Source: Rhodospirillales bacterium
GTDB taxonomy: Bacteria > Pseudomonadota > Alphaproteobacteria > Reyranellales > Reyranellaceae
DNA: 64,000 nucleotides
Assembly (NCBI GenBank): GCA_009377525.1
Contig: WHTW01000012.1
Coordinates: forward strand, 17,598 to 81,597
Direction: 5' to 3'
Part shown: positions 15,396 to 24,059 of the stretch, piece by piece
How the letters are laid out: each line of letters starts with the position of its first letter
Numbering within the stretch: the stretch's first letter is position 1
Program-made: the position numbers and the translations under genes
Notes under the pieces: generated by a model
Told to the model about the DNA's origin: nothing
The model's database searches: none
The model's input: only the letters and a program-made list of their open reading frames with translations

Positions 15396-16799
15396 ATGGA
15401 ACTCTGGCAATACGACGCGACCGACTTGGCGCGCCTCATCCGCACCGGCCAGGCCTCGGCACGCGAGGCCGTCGACTCGGTCCTGAAGCGCCTGCACGCG
15501 GTCAATCCCACGATCAACGCCGTCGTGCGCGTGCTCGAGCCGGAGGCGCGCACCGCCGCCGAGACCGCCGATGCCGCCCGCGCGCGCGGCCACGCCCTGC
15601 CGCCGCTGCACGGCGTGCCGGTGACGACCAAGGTCAACGTCGACCAGGCGGGGCTGCCGACCGACAACGGCGTGATCCCGCTGAAAGACTTCATCGCCAA
15701 GGAGGACAGCCCGGTCGTCGCCAACCTCAAGCACGCCGGTGCGATCATCGTCGGACGCACCAACGCGCCGGCCTTCTCCATGCGCATCTTCACCGACAAC
15801 GCCCTGCATGGCTGCACCTACAATCCGCTCGACCGGACGGTAACGCCCGGCGGCTCGAGCGGTGGCGCGGGTGCTGCGACGGCGACCGGCATCGGCACCA
15901 TCGCCCATGGCAACGATATCGGCGGATCGGTGCGCATCCCCGCCTACTGCAATGGCGTGGTCGGCCTGCGCACGGGCTTCGCCCGCATCCCCTCCCTCAA
16001 TCCCAGCGCCCCGCAGGGCCGGCCGATCGGCGCGGTGCTGATGGCGGTCCAGGGCCCGCATACCCGCACGGTGCGCGATGCCCGTCTTGCGCTGGAAGTC
16101 ATGGCGCACGGCGATCGCCGCGACTGGCGCTGGAACGACGTGCCGATGCAGGGCCCGCCGCCGGCGCGTCCCATCAAGGTCGCAATCGTCCCCGAGGTGC
16201 CGGGCGGCCCGACCCATCCCGCGCAGGCCGCCGCCGTGCGGCTCGCCGGCAAGCATCTGCAGGCGACCGGCTACGTCGTCGAGGAAATCCTGCCGCCCGA
16301 CATGGAGCGCGGTGTCGAGCTCTGGCACCAGATCTGTGTCACCGACGTCTTCGGCGGCCTGTGGCCGCAGATGCAGAAGATGGGCGATCCGGACGGTATT
16401 GCCGCCATGCAGGCGTGGCTGCAACTCTACAAGACGGTCGATCTGCCGACCTACGTCGCGGTGCTGACCGAACGCGAAGCGCTGATGCTGCGCTGGATGA
16501 CGTTCTTCCAGCAATGGCCGCTGGTGATCCTGCCGACACTATGCGACCTGCCGCCCAAGCAGCGCGGTGACGTCACTGTCGAGGGGCAAAAAGAAATCCT
16601 GCAGTCGATGCGCTCGGCCCTGCTGGCGCCCCTGCTCGGCCTGCCCGGACTCGCCGTTCCGGTCGGCAGCCACGACAAGCTGCGCTCGGGCGTGCAGATC
16701 ATGGCCATGCGCAACCGCGAGGATCTCTGTCTCGATGCCGGCGAGGTCATCGAGGCGGCCGAGGGCGTGGTGAAGCCGATCGACCCCGAGCGCGGATAG
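15396..16799 (+). CDS. Amidase (amidase-signature family)
   Basis: Protein of 467 residues with the Ser-cisSer-Lys signature: Lys79 in PVTTKVNVDQ and the glycine-serine run GGSSGGAGAATATG around residue 150, followed by GNDIGGSVRIPAYCNGVVGL. It hydrolyses a carboxamide to acid and ammonia; substrate specificity cannot be read from sequence, and aryl or aliphatic amides, including nitrile hydratase products (the nitrile hydratase operon is 34 kb away), are possible. A TTG directly before the ATG is in frame; ATG at 15396 is preferred, with AAAGGAAC upstream. Confidence 0.9.
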   Translation: MELWQYDATDLARLIRTGQASAREAVDSVLKRLHAVNPTINAVVRVLEPEARTAAETADAARARGHALPPLHGVPVTTKVNVDQAGLPTDNGVIPLKDFIAKEDSPVVANLKHAGAIIVGRTNAPAFSMRIFTDNALHGCTYNPLDRTVTPGGSSGGAGAATATGIGTIAHGNDIGGSVRIPAYCNGVVGLRTGFARIPSLNPSAPQGRPIGAVLMAVQGPHTRTVRDARLALEVMAHGDRRDWRWNDVPMQGPPPARPIKVAIVPEVPGGPTHPAQAAAVRLAGKHLQATGYVVEEILPPDMERGVELWHQICVTDVFGGLWPQMQKMGDPDGIAAMQAWLQLYKTVDLPTYVAVLTEREALMLRWMTFFQQWPLVILPTLCDLPPKQRGDVTVEGQKEILQSMRSALLAPLLGLPGLAVPVGSHDKLRSGVQIMAMRNREDLCLDAGEVIEAAEGVVKPIDPERG

Positions 16800-16831
16800 T
16801 CTTTGCCGGGAGCGCGCCACTCCTCTCATGC

Positions 16832-16900
16832 TCTTTTGGACCGCCGGCTTCCAGCCGGCTCATGATCATGATGCCGGCTGGAAGCCGGCGGTCCGGAAGA
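16832..16900. repeat. Composite palindrome, single unit (CCGGCTT word)
   Basis: Frame TCTTTTGGACC...GGTCCGGAAGA with arms CCGGCTTCCAGCCGG and mirror around TCATGATCATGA. The bases between the amidase stop and this unit (TCTTTGCCGGGAGCGC...CTCTCATG, 16800-16830) look like the left half of a decayed older unit, starting directly at the stop codon, so this may be a fifth nested site. Confidence 0.85.
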
Positions 16901-16985
16901 CCATGACGCACATGGACAGCGGCCTGATCGCCTCGCAGACTGCGCCGCCAATCGCAATCCACGACGCGCGCGGAGTTCCCGACTT

Positions 16986-17915
16986 ATGAGCAGCAAGGCA
17001 TCTCACGACATCGGCTGGATCGGGCTTGGCCGCATGGGCGAGGCCATGGCCGCCCGGCTGGTGAAGGCGGGACACGGGCTTTCGGTATGGAACCGCACCG
17101 CGTCAAAGGCCGATCCGCTGGCCCAGGTCGGCGCCGAGGTGGTGACCGACAAGGTGGCGATGGCGCACTGCGCCACCGTCTTCACCATGGTCTCGACCAC
17201 CGACGACCTGAAGGACATCCTGTTCGGTGCAGGTGGCGTGCTGACCGGCAACGCGCGGCCCAAGCGCGTGGTCGACATGTCGTCGATCTCGGACACCGGC
17301 TCGGCCGAAATCCGCAAGGGCCTGACCGATGCGGGCGTCGCCTATTTGAGCGCGCCGGTGTCGGGCAACGCCAAGGTCGCCAAGGCCGGCAAGCTGCTGG
17401 TGGTCGCTTCCGGCCCCAAGGCCGAGTACGACGCGGTGCAGCCGCTTCTGGCGGCGCTGGGCCGGGCGGCGATGTATGTCGGCGAGGGCGAGCTCTCGCG
17501 CGTCTGGAAGATCGCCCACAACACCATGTTCGGCGTCATCATCCAGTCGCTCTGCGAGATCACGCTGATGGCCGAGAAGGCCGGCATCCCGCGCCACCTC
17601 TTCCTGGAATCGATCAACCAGAGCGTGCTGGGCTCGATGTACACCAGGTACAAGACGCCTGCCTTGGTGAACCTCGACTTCACCACGACCTTCACGCCCA
17701 AGCTGCTGCTGAAGGACATGGAGCTCGGCATGGGTGCGGCCAGGCAATTCGGCGTCGTCATGCCGACGGCGTCGGTGACGCGCGACAGCATCGCTTCGCT
17801 GGCGCATCAGTATCCTGGCGACATCGATTTCTCCGTGCTGCTGCTCGAGCTGGCACGCTCCGCCGGCATGAAGCTCGAGCCGGAGAACGTCAAGGTGAAC
17901 GATGGGCTGCAGTGA
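16986..17915 (+). CDS. NAD(P)-dependent 3-hydroxyisobutyrate-dehydrogenase-family oxidoreductase
   Basis: Protein of 309 residues of the beta-hydroxyacid dehydrogenase family: Rossmann motif GWIGLGRMG near residue 10, the substrate loop SAPVSGNAKVAKAGKL around 120, and the catalytic lysine in RVWKIAHNTM (near 175), then a helical C-terminal domain. It should oxidise a short beta-hydroxy acid or reduce the semialdehyde. It is flanked by two composite palindromes, and its stop is one base before the second one. Confidence 0.88.
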   Translation: MSSKASHDIGWIGLGRMGEAMAARLVKAGHGLSVWNRTASKADPLAQVGAEVVTDKVAMAHCATVFTMVSTTDDLKDILFGAGGVLTGNARPKRVVDMSSISDTGSAEIRKGLTDAGVAYLSAPVSGNAKVAKAGKLLVVASGPKAEYDAVQPLLAALGRAAMYVGEGELSRVWKIAHNTMFGVIIQSLCEITLMAEKAGIPRHLFLESINQSVLGSMYTRYKTPALVNLDFTTTFTPKLLLKDMELGMGAARQFGVVMPTASVTRDSIASLAHQYPGDIDFSVLLLELARSAGMKLEPENVKVNDGLQ

Positions 17916-17916
17916 C

Positions 17917-17986
17917 TCTTCCGGACCGCCGGCTTCCAGCCGGCTCATGTCTCATGAGGCCGGCTGGAAGCCGGCGGTCCGGAAGA
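17917..17986. repeat. Composite palindrome, single unit (CCGGCTT word)
   Basis: TCTTCCGGACCG...CGGTCCGGAAGA frame, arms CCGGCTTCCAGCCGG and mirror, apex CTCATGTCTCATGAG. It begins one base after the stop of the dehydrogenase gene and ends 16 bp before the next ATG, so it separates two co-directional genes and could attenuate or stabilise their transcript. Confidence 0.9.
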
Positions 17987-18002
17987 ACATGAATCCCCAG
18001 CC

Positions 18003-19376
18003 ATGACCAAGCTCCTCCTCAAATCCGGCATCGTCGTCACGCAGGACCCGAACCTCGGCGTGCTGCCCAAGGGTGACGTGCTGGTCGAGGGCGGCCGTAT
18101 CGCCGCCATTGCGCCCGCGCTGCAGGCCGATGCCGAGACGGTCGACTGCAGCGGCCATTTCGTGCTGCCGGGGCTCATCAATGCCCACATGCACACTTGG
18201 CAGACGGCGCTGCGCTCGGTGGCTGCCAACTGGACTCTGCTGGAATATTTCCGCCACGTGCATGCTGGGCTGGCCACGGTGTTCACGCCCGAGGACATCC
18301 ATATCGCCACGCTGGCCGGCGCGCTGAACCAGCTCGACCACGGCGTCACCACGCTGGTGGACTGGTGCCACAACAATCCGACGCCCGAGCACACCGATGC
18401 CGGGATCGCCGGCCTGAAGGAGTCGGGCATCCGCGCCGCCTTCTTCCATGGATCGCCCAAGCCCGATCCCAAGCCCGGCGAGCCGCACTTCTCCGAGGTC
18501 CCGCACCCGCGCAAGGAAGTCGAACGGCTGCTGAAGGGGCCGCTCTCCGACCGCAATGCGTTGGTGACGCTGGGCATGGCGGTGCTCGGCCCGCACTACT
18601 CGACGCTCGAAGTCAGCGACCGAGACCTCGCATTGGCCAAGGAGCTCGGCCTTGTCGCCTCCATGCACCAGGGCGGCGGCGAAGCCAAGACGCCGGGCGG
18701 CTGGGAAATCCTCATGCAGCGTGGCCTGGTCGGCCGGCACATCAACATCGTGCACGGCAACAACCTCACCGACGACCAGCTGAAAGCCTTCGTCGATCTC
18801 GATGTCAGCTTCTCGGTCACGCCGGAGAACGAGATGGCGCAGGGCCACGGCCATCCCATCACCGGCCGGCTGCGCGCGCTCGGTTCCGGCCCGTCCGTGG
18901 GCGTCGACCTCGAATCGGCGGTGAGCGGCGACATGTTCACCGTCGCCCGCATGGCGCTCGCCTCGCAGCGCGCACTCGACAACGCCGCGGAACGCGCCCG
19001 AAGCGGCGGTATTCCCGCCACCTCGACGGTACCGGCGGCCGAAGCCTTCGACTGGATCACCATCCGCGGTGCGGCGATGCTCGGCATGGCCGACCGCATC
19101 GGCTCCCTGGCGCCGGGCAAGCAGGCCGACATTGCGGTAATGTCGCTCGGCCCGCTCGCCATGTGGCCGGTGCACGATCCGGTTGCATCCGTGGTCATGC
19201 AGGGCTCGGGCGCGCGCATGCGCGACGTGCTGGTTGCCGGCCGCTTCGCCAAGCGCGATGGTAGGCTGGCCTGGTCCGATCTCGCGAGCCTGCGCGACAA
19301 GCTTGCGACGTCGGGCGCGCGTGTTCTGTCGAAGCTAAATGTAAAAAGCGTCAGCCGAGAAATAGCGGCGACATAA
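18003..19376 (+). CDS. Amidohydrolase, cytosine/chlorohydrolase-like (SsnA/AtzA group)
   Basis: Protein of 457 residues with the two-domain amidohydrolase layout. Metal ligands appear as H62-x-H64 (GLINAHMHTW), a histidine in ASMHQGGGE, a histidine in NIVHGNNL, and an acidic residue in GVDLESA where the family carries an Asp. The C-terminus has the usual SLAPGKQADIAVM return to the beta-sandwich. This subgroup hydrolyses C-N or C-Cl bonds in heterocycles or guanidines. No strong ribosome-binding site precedes the ATG; the upstream composite palindrome ends 16 bp away. Confidence 0.87.
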   Translation: MTKLLLKSGIVVTQDPNLGVLPKGDVLVEGGRIAAIAPALQADAETVDCSGHFVLPGLINAHMHTWQTALRSVAANWTLLEYFRHVHAGLATVFTPEDIHIATLAGALNQLDHGVTTLVDWCHNNPTPEHTDAGIAGLKESGIRAAFFHGSPKPDPKPGEPHFSEVPHPRKEVERLLKGPLSDRNALVTLGMAVLGPHYSTLEVSDRDLALAKELGLVASMHQGGGEAKTPGGWEILMQRGLVGRHINIVHGNNLTDDQLKAFVDLDVSFSVTPENEMAQGHGHPITGRLRALGSGPSVGVDLESAVSGDMFTVARMALASQRALDNAAERARSGGIPATSTVPAAEAFDWITIRGAAMLGMADRIGSLAPGKQADIAVMSLGPLAMWPVHDPVASVVMQGSGARMRDVLVAGRFAKRDGRLAWSDLASLRDKLATSGARVLSKLNVKSVSREIAAT

Positions 19377-19394
19377 GCAAACGGGAGGAAGTCC

Positions 19395-19907
19395 ATGAAA
19401 CGTGTGGTTGCAATCGGCCTTTCGGCGTTGCTGACATCGGCGCTCGCCGCCCTGCCCGCTTCGGCGCAGAACTGTCCCGAGAAGCCGATCCGCATCATCG
19501 TGCCCTTCACGCCGGGCAGCGCCACCGACGTCACGGCGCGTGCGCTGGCGGCGGTCATGACCAAGAACATGGGCCAGACGGTCGTCGTCGAGAACAAGCC
19601 GGGCGCCGGCGGCACGATCGGCGCGGGCCAGGTCGCCAAGGCCGCATCCGACGGCTACATGCTGCTCGCCAACTCCTCGGCGCACACGGTCAATCCGGCG
19701 ATCTATGCCAACATGACCTATGACACGGTGAAGGACCTGCCGGGAGTCAGCCTGCTCGCCGTGCAACGCAACATCATGGTCGCCTCGCCGGCGAAGGGCT
19801 GGAAGACCGCGGCGCCGACGACGGCCGCCGAACTCGACAAGACCGTCGCGGCGGAGGTCAAGGAAAACATCGAGCTGGCCAAGAAGGCCGGCATCAAGGC
19901 GCGGTAG
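19395..19907 (+). pseudogene. Bug/TctC-type periplasmic receptor with large internal deletion
   Basis: Open frame of 170 codons; the family is about 320. Residues 1-24 are a Sec signal peptide (ending PASAQ). The first lobe is intact to about residue 137: PIRIIVPFTPGSATDVTARA, the ENKPGAGGTIGA loop and the DTVKDLPGVSLLA strand. The sequence then jumps near 19800-19815 directly to what looks like the family C-terminus (TTAAELDKTVAAEVKENIEL...). About 150-160 residues, including lobe 2, are missing without loss of frame. Ligand binding should be abolished. Bug receptors bind organic acids for TTT transporters or two-component sensors. Confidence 0.8.
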
Positions 19908-19913
19908 GTGAAG

Positions 19914-20942
19914 ATGTCTGACGTGCTCCTGCGGACCACCGTTGTCGGGTCCTATCCGCAGCCCGACTGGCTGGTGAACCGCCAGATGTTGAGCAAGGTC
20001 GTGCCGCGCACGCGCATGCGCGAGATCTGGCGCGTGCCCGAGGCTTTCCTCGAGCAGGCCCAGGACGACGCGACCCTGATCGCCATCCGCGACATGGAGC
20101 GCGCCGGCATCGACATCGTGACCGACGGCGAGGTGCGGCGGGAGAGCTACTCCAACCGCTTCGCCACCGCGCTGGACGGCATCGACGACGAACATCCGGC
20201 CGAGATCGTCAACCGCACGGGCAACCGCACGCCCGTGCCGCGGGTGGTCGGCAAGATCCGGCGCACCGGGCCCGTCGAGCTGCGCGACATGCAGTTCCTG
20301 CGCGCCAACACCGACAAGCTCGCCAAGATCACCCTGCCCGGCCCCTTCACCATGGGCCAGCAAGTCAAGGACGAGTTCTACAAGGACGCCGAGGCGATGT
20401 GCATGGACTACGCCGCGGCGGTGAACGAGGAGGCGCACGAGCTGGTCAAGGCCGGCGCCGACGTGATCCAGCTCGACGAGCCGTGGCTGCGCAACAACCC
20501 CGAGGAGGCCAAGCGCTACGCCGTGAAGGTGATCGACCGCGCACTCAAGGACATCAACGTGCCGACGGTCGTGCATCTCTGCTTCGGCTATGCCGCCGTC
20601 GTCGGCGGCGGCAAGCCGAGCGGCTATTCCTTCCTGCCGCAGCTTGCCGACAGCATCGCCCAGCAGATCTCGATCGAATCGGCCCAGCCCAAGCTCGATC
20701 TCGGCGTGCTGAAGGACCTGGCACCCAAGAAGGTGATGCTCGGCGTGATCGACCTCAACGATCCGGAGGTCGAGACGCCGCAGAAGGTCGCCGACCGCAT
20801 CCGTGCCGGCCTGAAACATCTGCCGCCGGACAAGCTCCTGCCCGCGCCCGATTGCGGCATGAAGTACCTGCCGCGCGCAACAGCCTTCGGGAAGCTGAAG
20901 GCGCTGGCCGAGGGTGCCGCGATCGTGCGGAAGGAGCTGTAA
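19914..20942 (+). CDS. Core-MetE-like methyltransferase (cobalamin-independent methionine synthase C-terminal family)
   Basis: Protein of 342 residues corresponding to the catalytic half of MetE only. TTVVGSYPQPDWL opens the barrel; the zinc ligands of MetE are recognisable as His and Cys in VVHLCFGY, Glu in QISIESAQP and Cys in PAPDCGMKYLPR. It lacks the N-terminal half that binds polyglutamylated folate, so the methyl donor may be different, as in core-MetE proteins, and a role in demethylation or catabolism is possible. AGGTGAAG sits before the ATG; an in-frame GTG two codons upstream is an alternative start. Confidence 0.82.
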   Translation: MSDVLLRTTVVGSYPQPDWLVNRQMLSKVVPRTRMREIWRVPEAFLEQAQDDATLIAIRDMERAGIDIVTDGEVRRESYSNRFATALDGIDDEHPAEIVNRTGNRTPVPRVVGKIRRTGPVELRDMQFLRANTDKLAKITLPGPFTMGQQVKDEFYKDAEAMCMDYAAAVNEEAHELVKAGADVIQLDEPWLRNNPEEAKRYAVKVIDRALKDINVPTVVHLCFGYAAVVGGGKPSGYSFLPQLADSIAQQISIESAQPKLDLGVLKDLAPKKVMLGVIDLNDPEVETPQKVADRIRAGLKHLPPDKLLPAPDCGMKYLPRATAFGKLKALAEGAAIVRKEL

Positions 20943-21072
20943 TTCTTCGGAGCGCGGGCCTCAGGCCCGCTCATATTCTTCCGGACCGCGCGCGTCCCGC
21001 GCGCTCAGGAGCGCGCGGGACGCGCGCGGTCCAGAAAACCATGAGCATGAGCGGGCCGGAGGCCCGCGCTCC
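20943..21072. repeat. Composite palindrome, nested: one unit inside another
   Basis: The outer unit has a GGAGCGC...GCGCTCC frame (20949-21072) with arms GCGGGCCTCAGGCCCGC and mirror; the inner unit (20977-21037) has the TCTTCCGGACC...GGTCCAGAAA frame with GCGCGCGTCCCGCGCGC arms. The element starts immediately after the MetE-like stop and ends one base before the stop of the convergent gene at 21074, so it occupies the whole gap. Confidence 0.9.
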
Positions 21073-21073
21073 C

Positions 21074-21538
21074 TTATGCCTTTTCCAACCTGTATCGGAA
21101 GTCGCAGTGCGTGGCGCCTTGCATGATCGTCTGCGTGCGGGCGAGTTGCACCGGGTCGCCAAAGCCTTCCGTCATGGCGAAGTCCGAGCTGCAGACCAGC
21201 AGGAAACCGAGCTCGGACGCGCCGATCTTCTTGTAGAACTCGGCAAAGCGACAGCCGGTGACGTTCGCCTCGAACGACTGCGAGTCCTTCTTGAGCACAT
21301 CGTAGTCCAGGGCGGCCGCCGCCGCGAAGCCTTCGAAGGCGGCCGCCATCTTCTCCCCGAGGTCGCGCGCACCCTGGCTCTTCCACCATTTCTCGCCGAA
21401 CTTGCGATAGTGATCGCCAAGCGCCTTGCGGACCAGCGCATTGGCCCGCTCCTCGCCCAGCTCCGCCTGCAGCGCCTTGACGAGCGGAACCAGCACCTGG
21501 GCCTGTATCCTGGCCTGCTCTATCACCGGGACATTCAT
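21074..21538 (-). CDS. L-2-amino-thiazoline-4-carboxylic acid hydrolase-family protein
   Basis: Protein of 154 residues, mostly helical, with the family C-terminal pattern CRFAEFYKKIGASELGFLLVC, SSDFAMTEGFG and TQTIMQGATHCDFRYR. The named enzyme opens the thiazoline ring of ATC on the way to cysteine, but many members have no proven substrate and the fold is used more widely. The conserved Cys and Asp/His near the C-terminus are present. It is the last gene of a leftward group with a small secreted protein and a deacylase. Confidence 0.75.
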   Translation of the reverse strand: MNVPVIEQARIQAQVLVPLVKALQAELGEERANALVRKALGDHYRKFGEKWWKSQGARDLGEKMAAAFEGFAAAAALDYDVLKKDSQSFEANVTGCRFAEFYKKIGASELGFLLVCSSDFAMTEGFGDPVQLARTQTIMQGATHCDFRYRLEKA

Positions 21539-21554
21539 CGGTCACATGCCTTGA

Positions 21555-21806
21555 TCAACGGGCCGTCACGACGCCTTTCGGGCTGATCGTCACCCGCTTC
21601 TCGACGCCGTTCTGCGTGGCCTTTCCGGTCCATTGGCCGTCAGGACCGCGCCGCAGATCGCGAACGTTGCCGTAGTGCAGCGCCTGCAGCTGGGTCTTCA
21701 CGCTGGCGCTACCCGGCGCCGGCGTCGCGGCAGGTTTGGTCTGCGCCACCGCCACCGCGGTGCCGGTCACGCCGGAAAGCGCCAGTGCAAGCAGCAGATA
21801 CCTCAT
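21555..21806 (-). CDS. Small secreted protein, paralogue of the protein at 24060-24590
   Basis: Protein of 83 residues with a Sec signal peptide (1-21, ending AVAVAQ) and an acidic-to-basic C-terminal module reading LQALHYGNVRDLRRGPDGQW then TGKA...VTISPKGVVTAR. The same module (GY-NVQGLQRNPDGSWSGKA, VDVHVDARGNVITK) closes the secreted protein at 24060-24590, so they share an uncharacterised domain with a PepSY-like alpha-beta-beta look. The ATG overlaps the end of the deacylase gene, indicating coupled translation. Function unknown. Confidence 0.75.
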   Translation of the reverse strand: MRYLLLALALSGVTGTAVAVAQTKPAATPAPGSASVKTQLQALHYGNVRDLRRGPDGQWTGKATQNGVEKRVTISPKGVVTAR

Positions 21807-23521
21807 GACGCGACCTTCCCCTTCAACACCTGGCCGGCATAGGCGCCGGTCGCCTCGCCGTCCTCGAAAGCCACGGCGCCGTTGACGACAGTGGCCTTGA
21901 TGCCCTCGGCCTTCTGCACCAGGCGGCGGGCGCCGCCCGGCAGATCCTTCTCGACCGTCGGCAGGCGCGGCCGGATGCCGTTCTCCTCGAACAGCACGAG
22001 GTCGGCCCTGAAACCTTCGCGCACCACGCCGCGGTCGCTGAGGTCCCAGGCCATCGCGTTGTCGTGCGTCAGCTTCTTGATCGCCTGCTCGAGCGTGAAG
22101 GCGCCGCGCTTGCGCACCCAGTAGCTCAGGAGATGCGTCTGCAGCGAGGAGCCCATCTCCTGGCAGACATGGGCGCCCGAGTCCGAGAAGGTCGCGAGCG
22201 TGCGCTCATGACTGAGAATGCCGAGCACGTCGTCGGGCGATTCGTTGACCAGCGGCTGGACATAGACCTGGTTCTCGTCCGCCAGCGAAAGGTCGATCAT
22301 GACTTCGACCGGATGCTGGCCGCGCGCCTTGGCGAGCTGGTCGACCGTGGGATCGTCCCAGTCGACGCCCTTCATCGCGAACAGGTTGGCATAGTCGGGC
22401 TTGCGCGGATCGGTCGTCGCCGCGCCGCCGCCCTGAAACGTATTGTCCCTGGGCTTCATGCGCGCCTCGGCCGCCACCAGCTCGCGGCGCACCGCGGGAT
22501 CCTTGAGCTTGTTCTTCTGTTCGGCCAACGGCAGGGCGCGGATCGGCTTCCACGCCGGCAGGACGTCGAACGGCAGGTAGGACTTCAGCGAGAAGATGGC
22601 GTTGATCGAGCGCGTCGTGCCCTGGCCGAACATGCGGCCGCCGGCGGCGATCGTGTCGTCGATGTACCTGGTCTGGTACTGCCAGCCCGTTGGATCGTCG
22701 CCCTGCTTGGTCGCCAGGACGCCGAACATGATCGGCCGCTTGTAGTCGAGCGCCACCTTGCGCAGGCGGTCGAGGAAGGCGCGATGGCGCGCGCCACTGG
22801 CGATATCCGGCCCGACCTGGAAGATGCCGGCGTCGAACTCGGCCATCGCCGCGATGATGCGGTCGATCTCCTCCCAGTCGGCGATGCGGCTCGCCACCGG
22901 CGTGTCGTCGGGCGTGACGTGCGTGGAGGCGCGCGAGCTCGAGAAGCCCATGGCGCCCGCCTTCAGCGCCTCCTTCACCGTGGCCGCCATGCGCGCCATG
23001 TCGTCTTCGGTCGCGGCCTCGGTGAGCGCGCGCTTGCCCATGACGTACATGCGCAGCGCCGAGTGGCCGATATACATGCCGTAGTTGATCGCCTTGGGCA
23101 GACGCTCGACGGTGGCGAGATATTCCGGGAAGGTCTCCCAGGTCCAGTCGATGCCGGCCGCCATCGCCTCGGTCGGGATGTCCTCCACCGCCGACAGGCA
23201 GCGCGCATACCAGTCGCGGTCCTCGGGCTTGCAGGGCGCCAGCGCGAAGCCGCAATTGCTCATCACCACCGAGGTCACACCGTGCCAGCACGAGCAGCTG
23301 CCCAGCGGATCCCACGCCACCTGCGCATCCATGTGGGTATGGCCGTCGATGAAGCCCGGCGAGACGATCAGGCCGTCGGCATCGATCGCGCGTTGGGCGG
23401 CCGACCTGATGCGGCCGACCTCGACGATGCGGCCGTCCTTGACGCCGACATCGGCGCTGAAGCGCGGCTTGCCGGAGCCGTCGACGACGGTGCCGCCGCG
23501 GATGAGGAGATCGAGCGTCAT
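21803..23521 (-). CDS. N-acyl-D-amino-acid deacylase-like amidohydrolase
   Basis: Protein of 572 residues of the D-aminoacylase/dihydroorotase-like amidohydrolase group: N-terminal sandwich (DLLIRGGTVVDGSGKPRFSA), the metal pair in GFIDGHTHMDAQ, a conserved cysteine-rich GSCSCWHGVTSVVMSNCGFA segment, and the DSGAHV motif near residue 440, with GVVREGFRADLVLFE at the end. The size is larger than typical D-aminoacylase (about 480). It should hydrolyse an N-acyl amino acid or a cyclic amide. The start overlaps the upstream NTF2-like gene (TGATG). Confidence 0.88.
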   Translation of the reverse strand: MTLDLLIRGGTVVDGSGKPRFSADVGVKDGRIVEVGRIRSAAQRAIDADGLIVSPGFIDGHTHMDAQVAWDPLGSCSCWHGVTSVVMSNCGFALAPCKPEDRDWYARCLSAVEDIPTEAMAAGIDWTWETFPEYLATVERLPKAINYGMYIGHSALRMYVMGKRALTEAATEDDMARMAATVKEALKAGAMGFSSSRASTHVTPDDTPVASRIADWEEIDRIIAAMAEFDAGIFQVGPDIASGARHRAFLDRLRKVALDYKRPIMFGVLATKQGDDPTGWQYQTRYIDDTIAAGGRMFGQGTTRSINAIFSLKSYLPFDVLPAWKPIRALPLAEQKNKLKDPAVRRELVAAEARMKPRDNTFQGGGAATTDPRKPDYANLFAMKGVDWDDPTVDQLAKARGQHPVEVMIDLSLADENQVYVQPLVNESPDDVLGILSHERTLATFSDSGAHVCQEMGSSLQTHLLSYWVRKRGAFTLEQAIKKLTHDNAMAWDLSDRGVVREGFRADLVLFEENGIRPRLPTVEKDLPGGARRLVQKAEGIKATVVNGAVAFEDGEATGAYAGQVLKGKVAS

Positions 23522-23931
23522 CAGAGGCGGTCCTTGTGCTCGACGATCTTCCAGTAGGTGTCCTTGGCGCAGATCTTTCCGCCACGGAAGGTGTAGATGT
23601 CGCAGCCTTGGTAGTTCAGCTCCTCGCCGTCGGCGCCCTTGCCCTTCACGGTCCACACCGAGATCGCGCGGTTGCCGGCGAAGACGTACTCCTTGTGGTC
23701 CCAGCGCATGTCGGGGATCACCGCGAAGCGCGCCGCGAGCGTCTTGGCGATCGTTTCCTTGCCCTTGAGCGTGCGGCCGACCGGCTCGGGCCCGCGCGCC
23801 AGCCAGAAGGTGGCGTCGTCGGTGAAGTGCGAGACGATGCGATCGACGTCGCGGCTGTTGAAGGCGGCCGAGATTGCCTTCATGAGCTCGGGCGTGGCGA
23901 TGTCGGGATTTGCGGCTGTGACGTCCGGCAT
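23521..23931 (-). CDS. SnoaL/NTF2-like fold protein
   Basis: Protein of 136 residues with the cone-shaped NTF2-like pattern: ISAAFNSRDVDRIVSHFTDDATFWLA, a central GRTLKGKETIAKTLAARF helix and FRGGKICAKDTYWKI at the end. Such proteins are isomerases, cyclases, hydratases or simple ligand binders. I take the ATG at 23931, which has GGGAGG in front, and not the longer frame beginning at 23988. It is the first gene of a coupled leftward trio with the deacylase and the small secreted protein and might assist the deacylase. Confidence 0.8.
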   Translation of the reverse strand: MPDVTAANPDIATPELMKAISAAFNSRDVDRIVSHFTDDATFWLARGPEPVGRTLKGKETIAKTLAARFAVIPDMRWDHKEYVFAGNRAISVWTVKGKGADGEELNYQGCDIYTFRGGKICAKDTYWKIVEHKDRL

Positions 23932-24059
23932 ACGAAACCTCCCACAGTGCGTGAGCCGAACGATTGCAGGCCCGCGGCGGGACGGCAAGCCACAACGCCC
24001 GAAACCCGCCCCGTCTTGCGACGAGGCGGGTTCCAGAACACGTTGAGAGGTAGGCGCTC

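Noticed and set aside
15228..16514. Long minus-strand open frame opposite the amidase
   Set aside because: Mirror of a strong amidase-signature gene; composition typical of shadows and no start signal.
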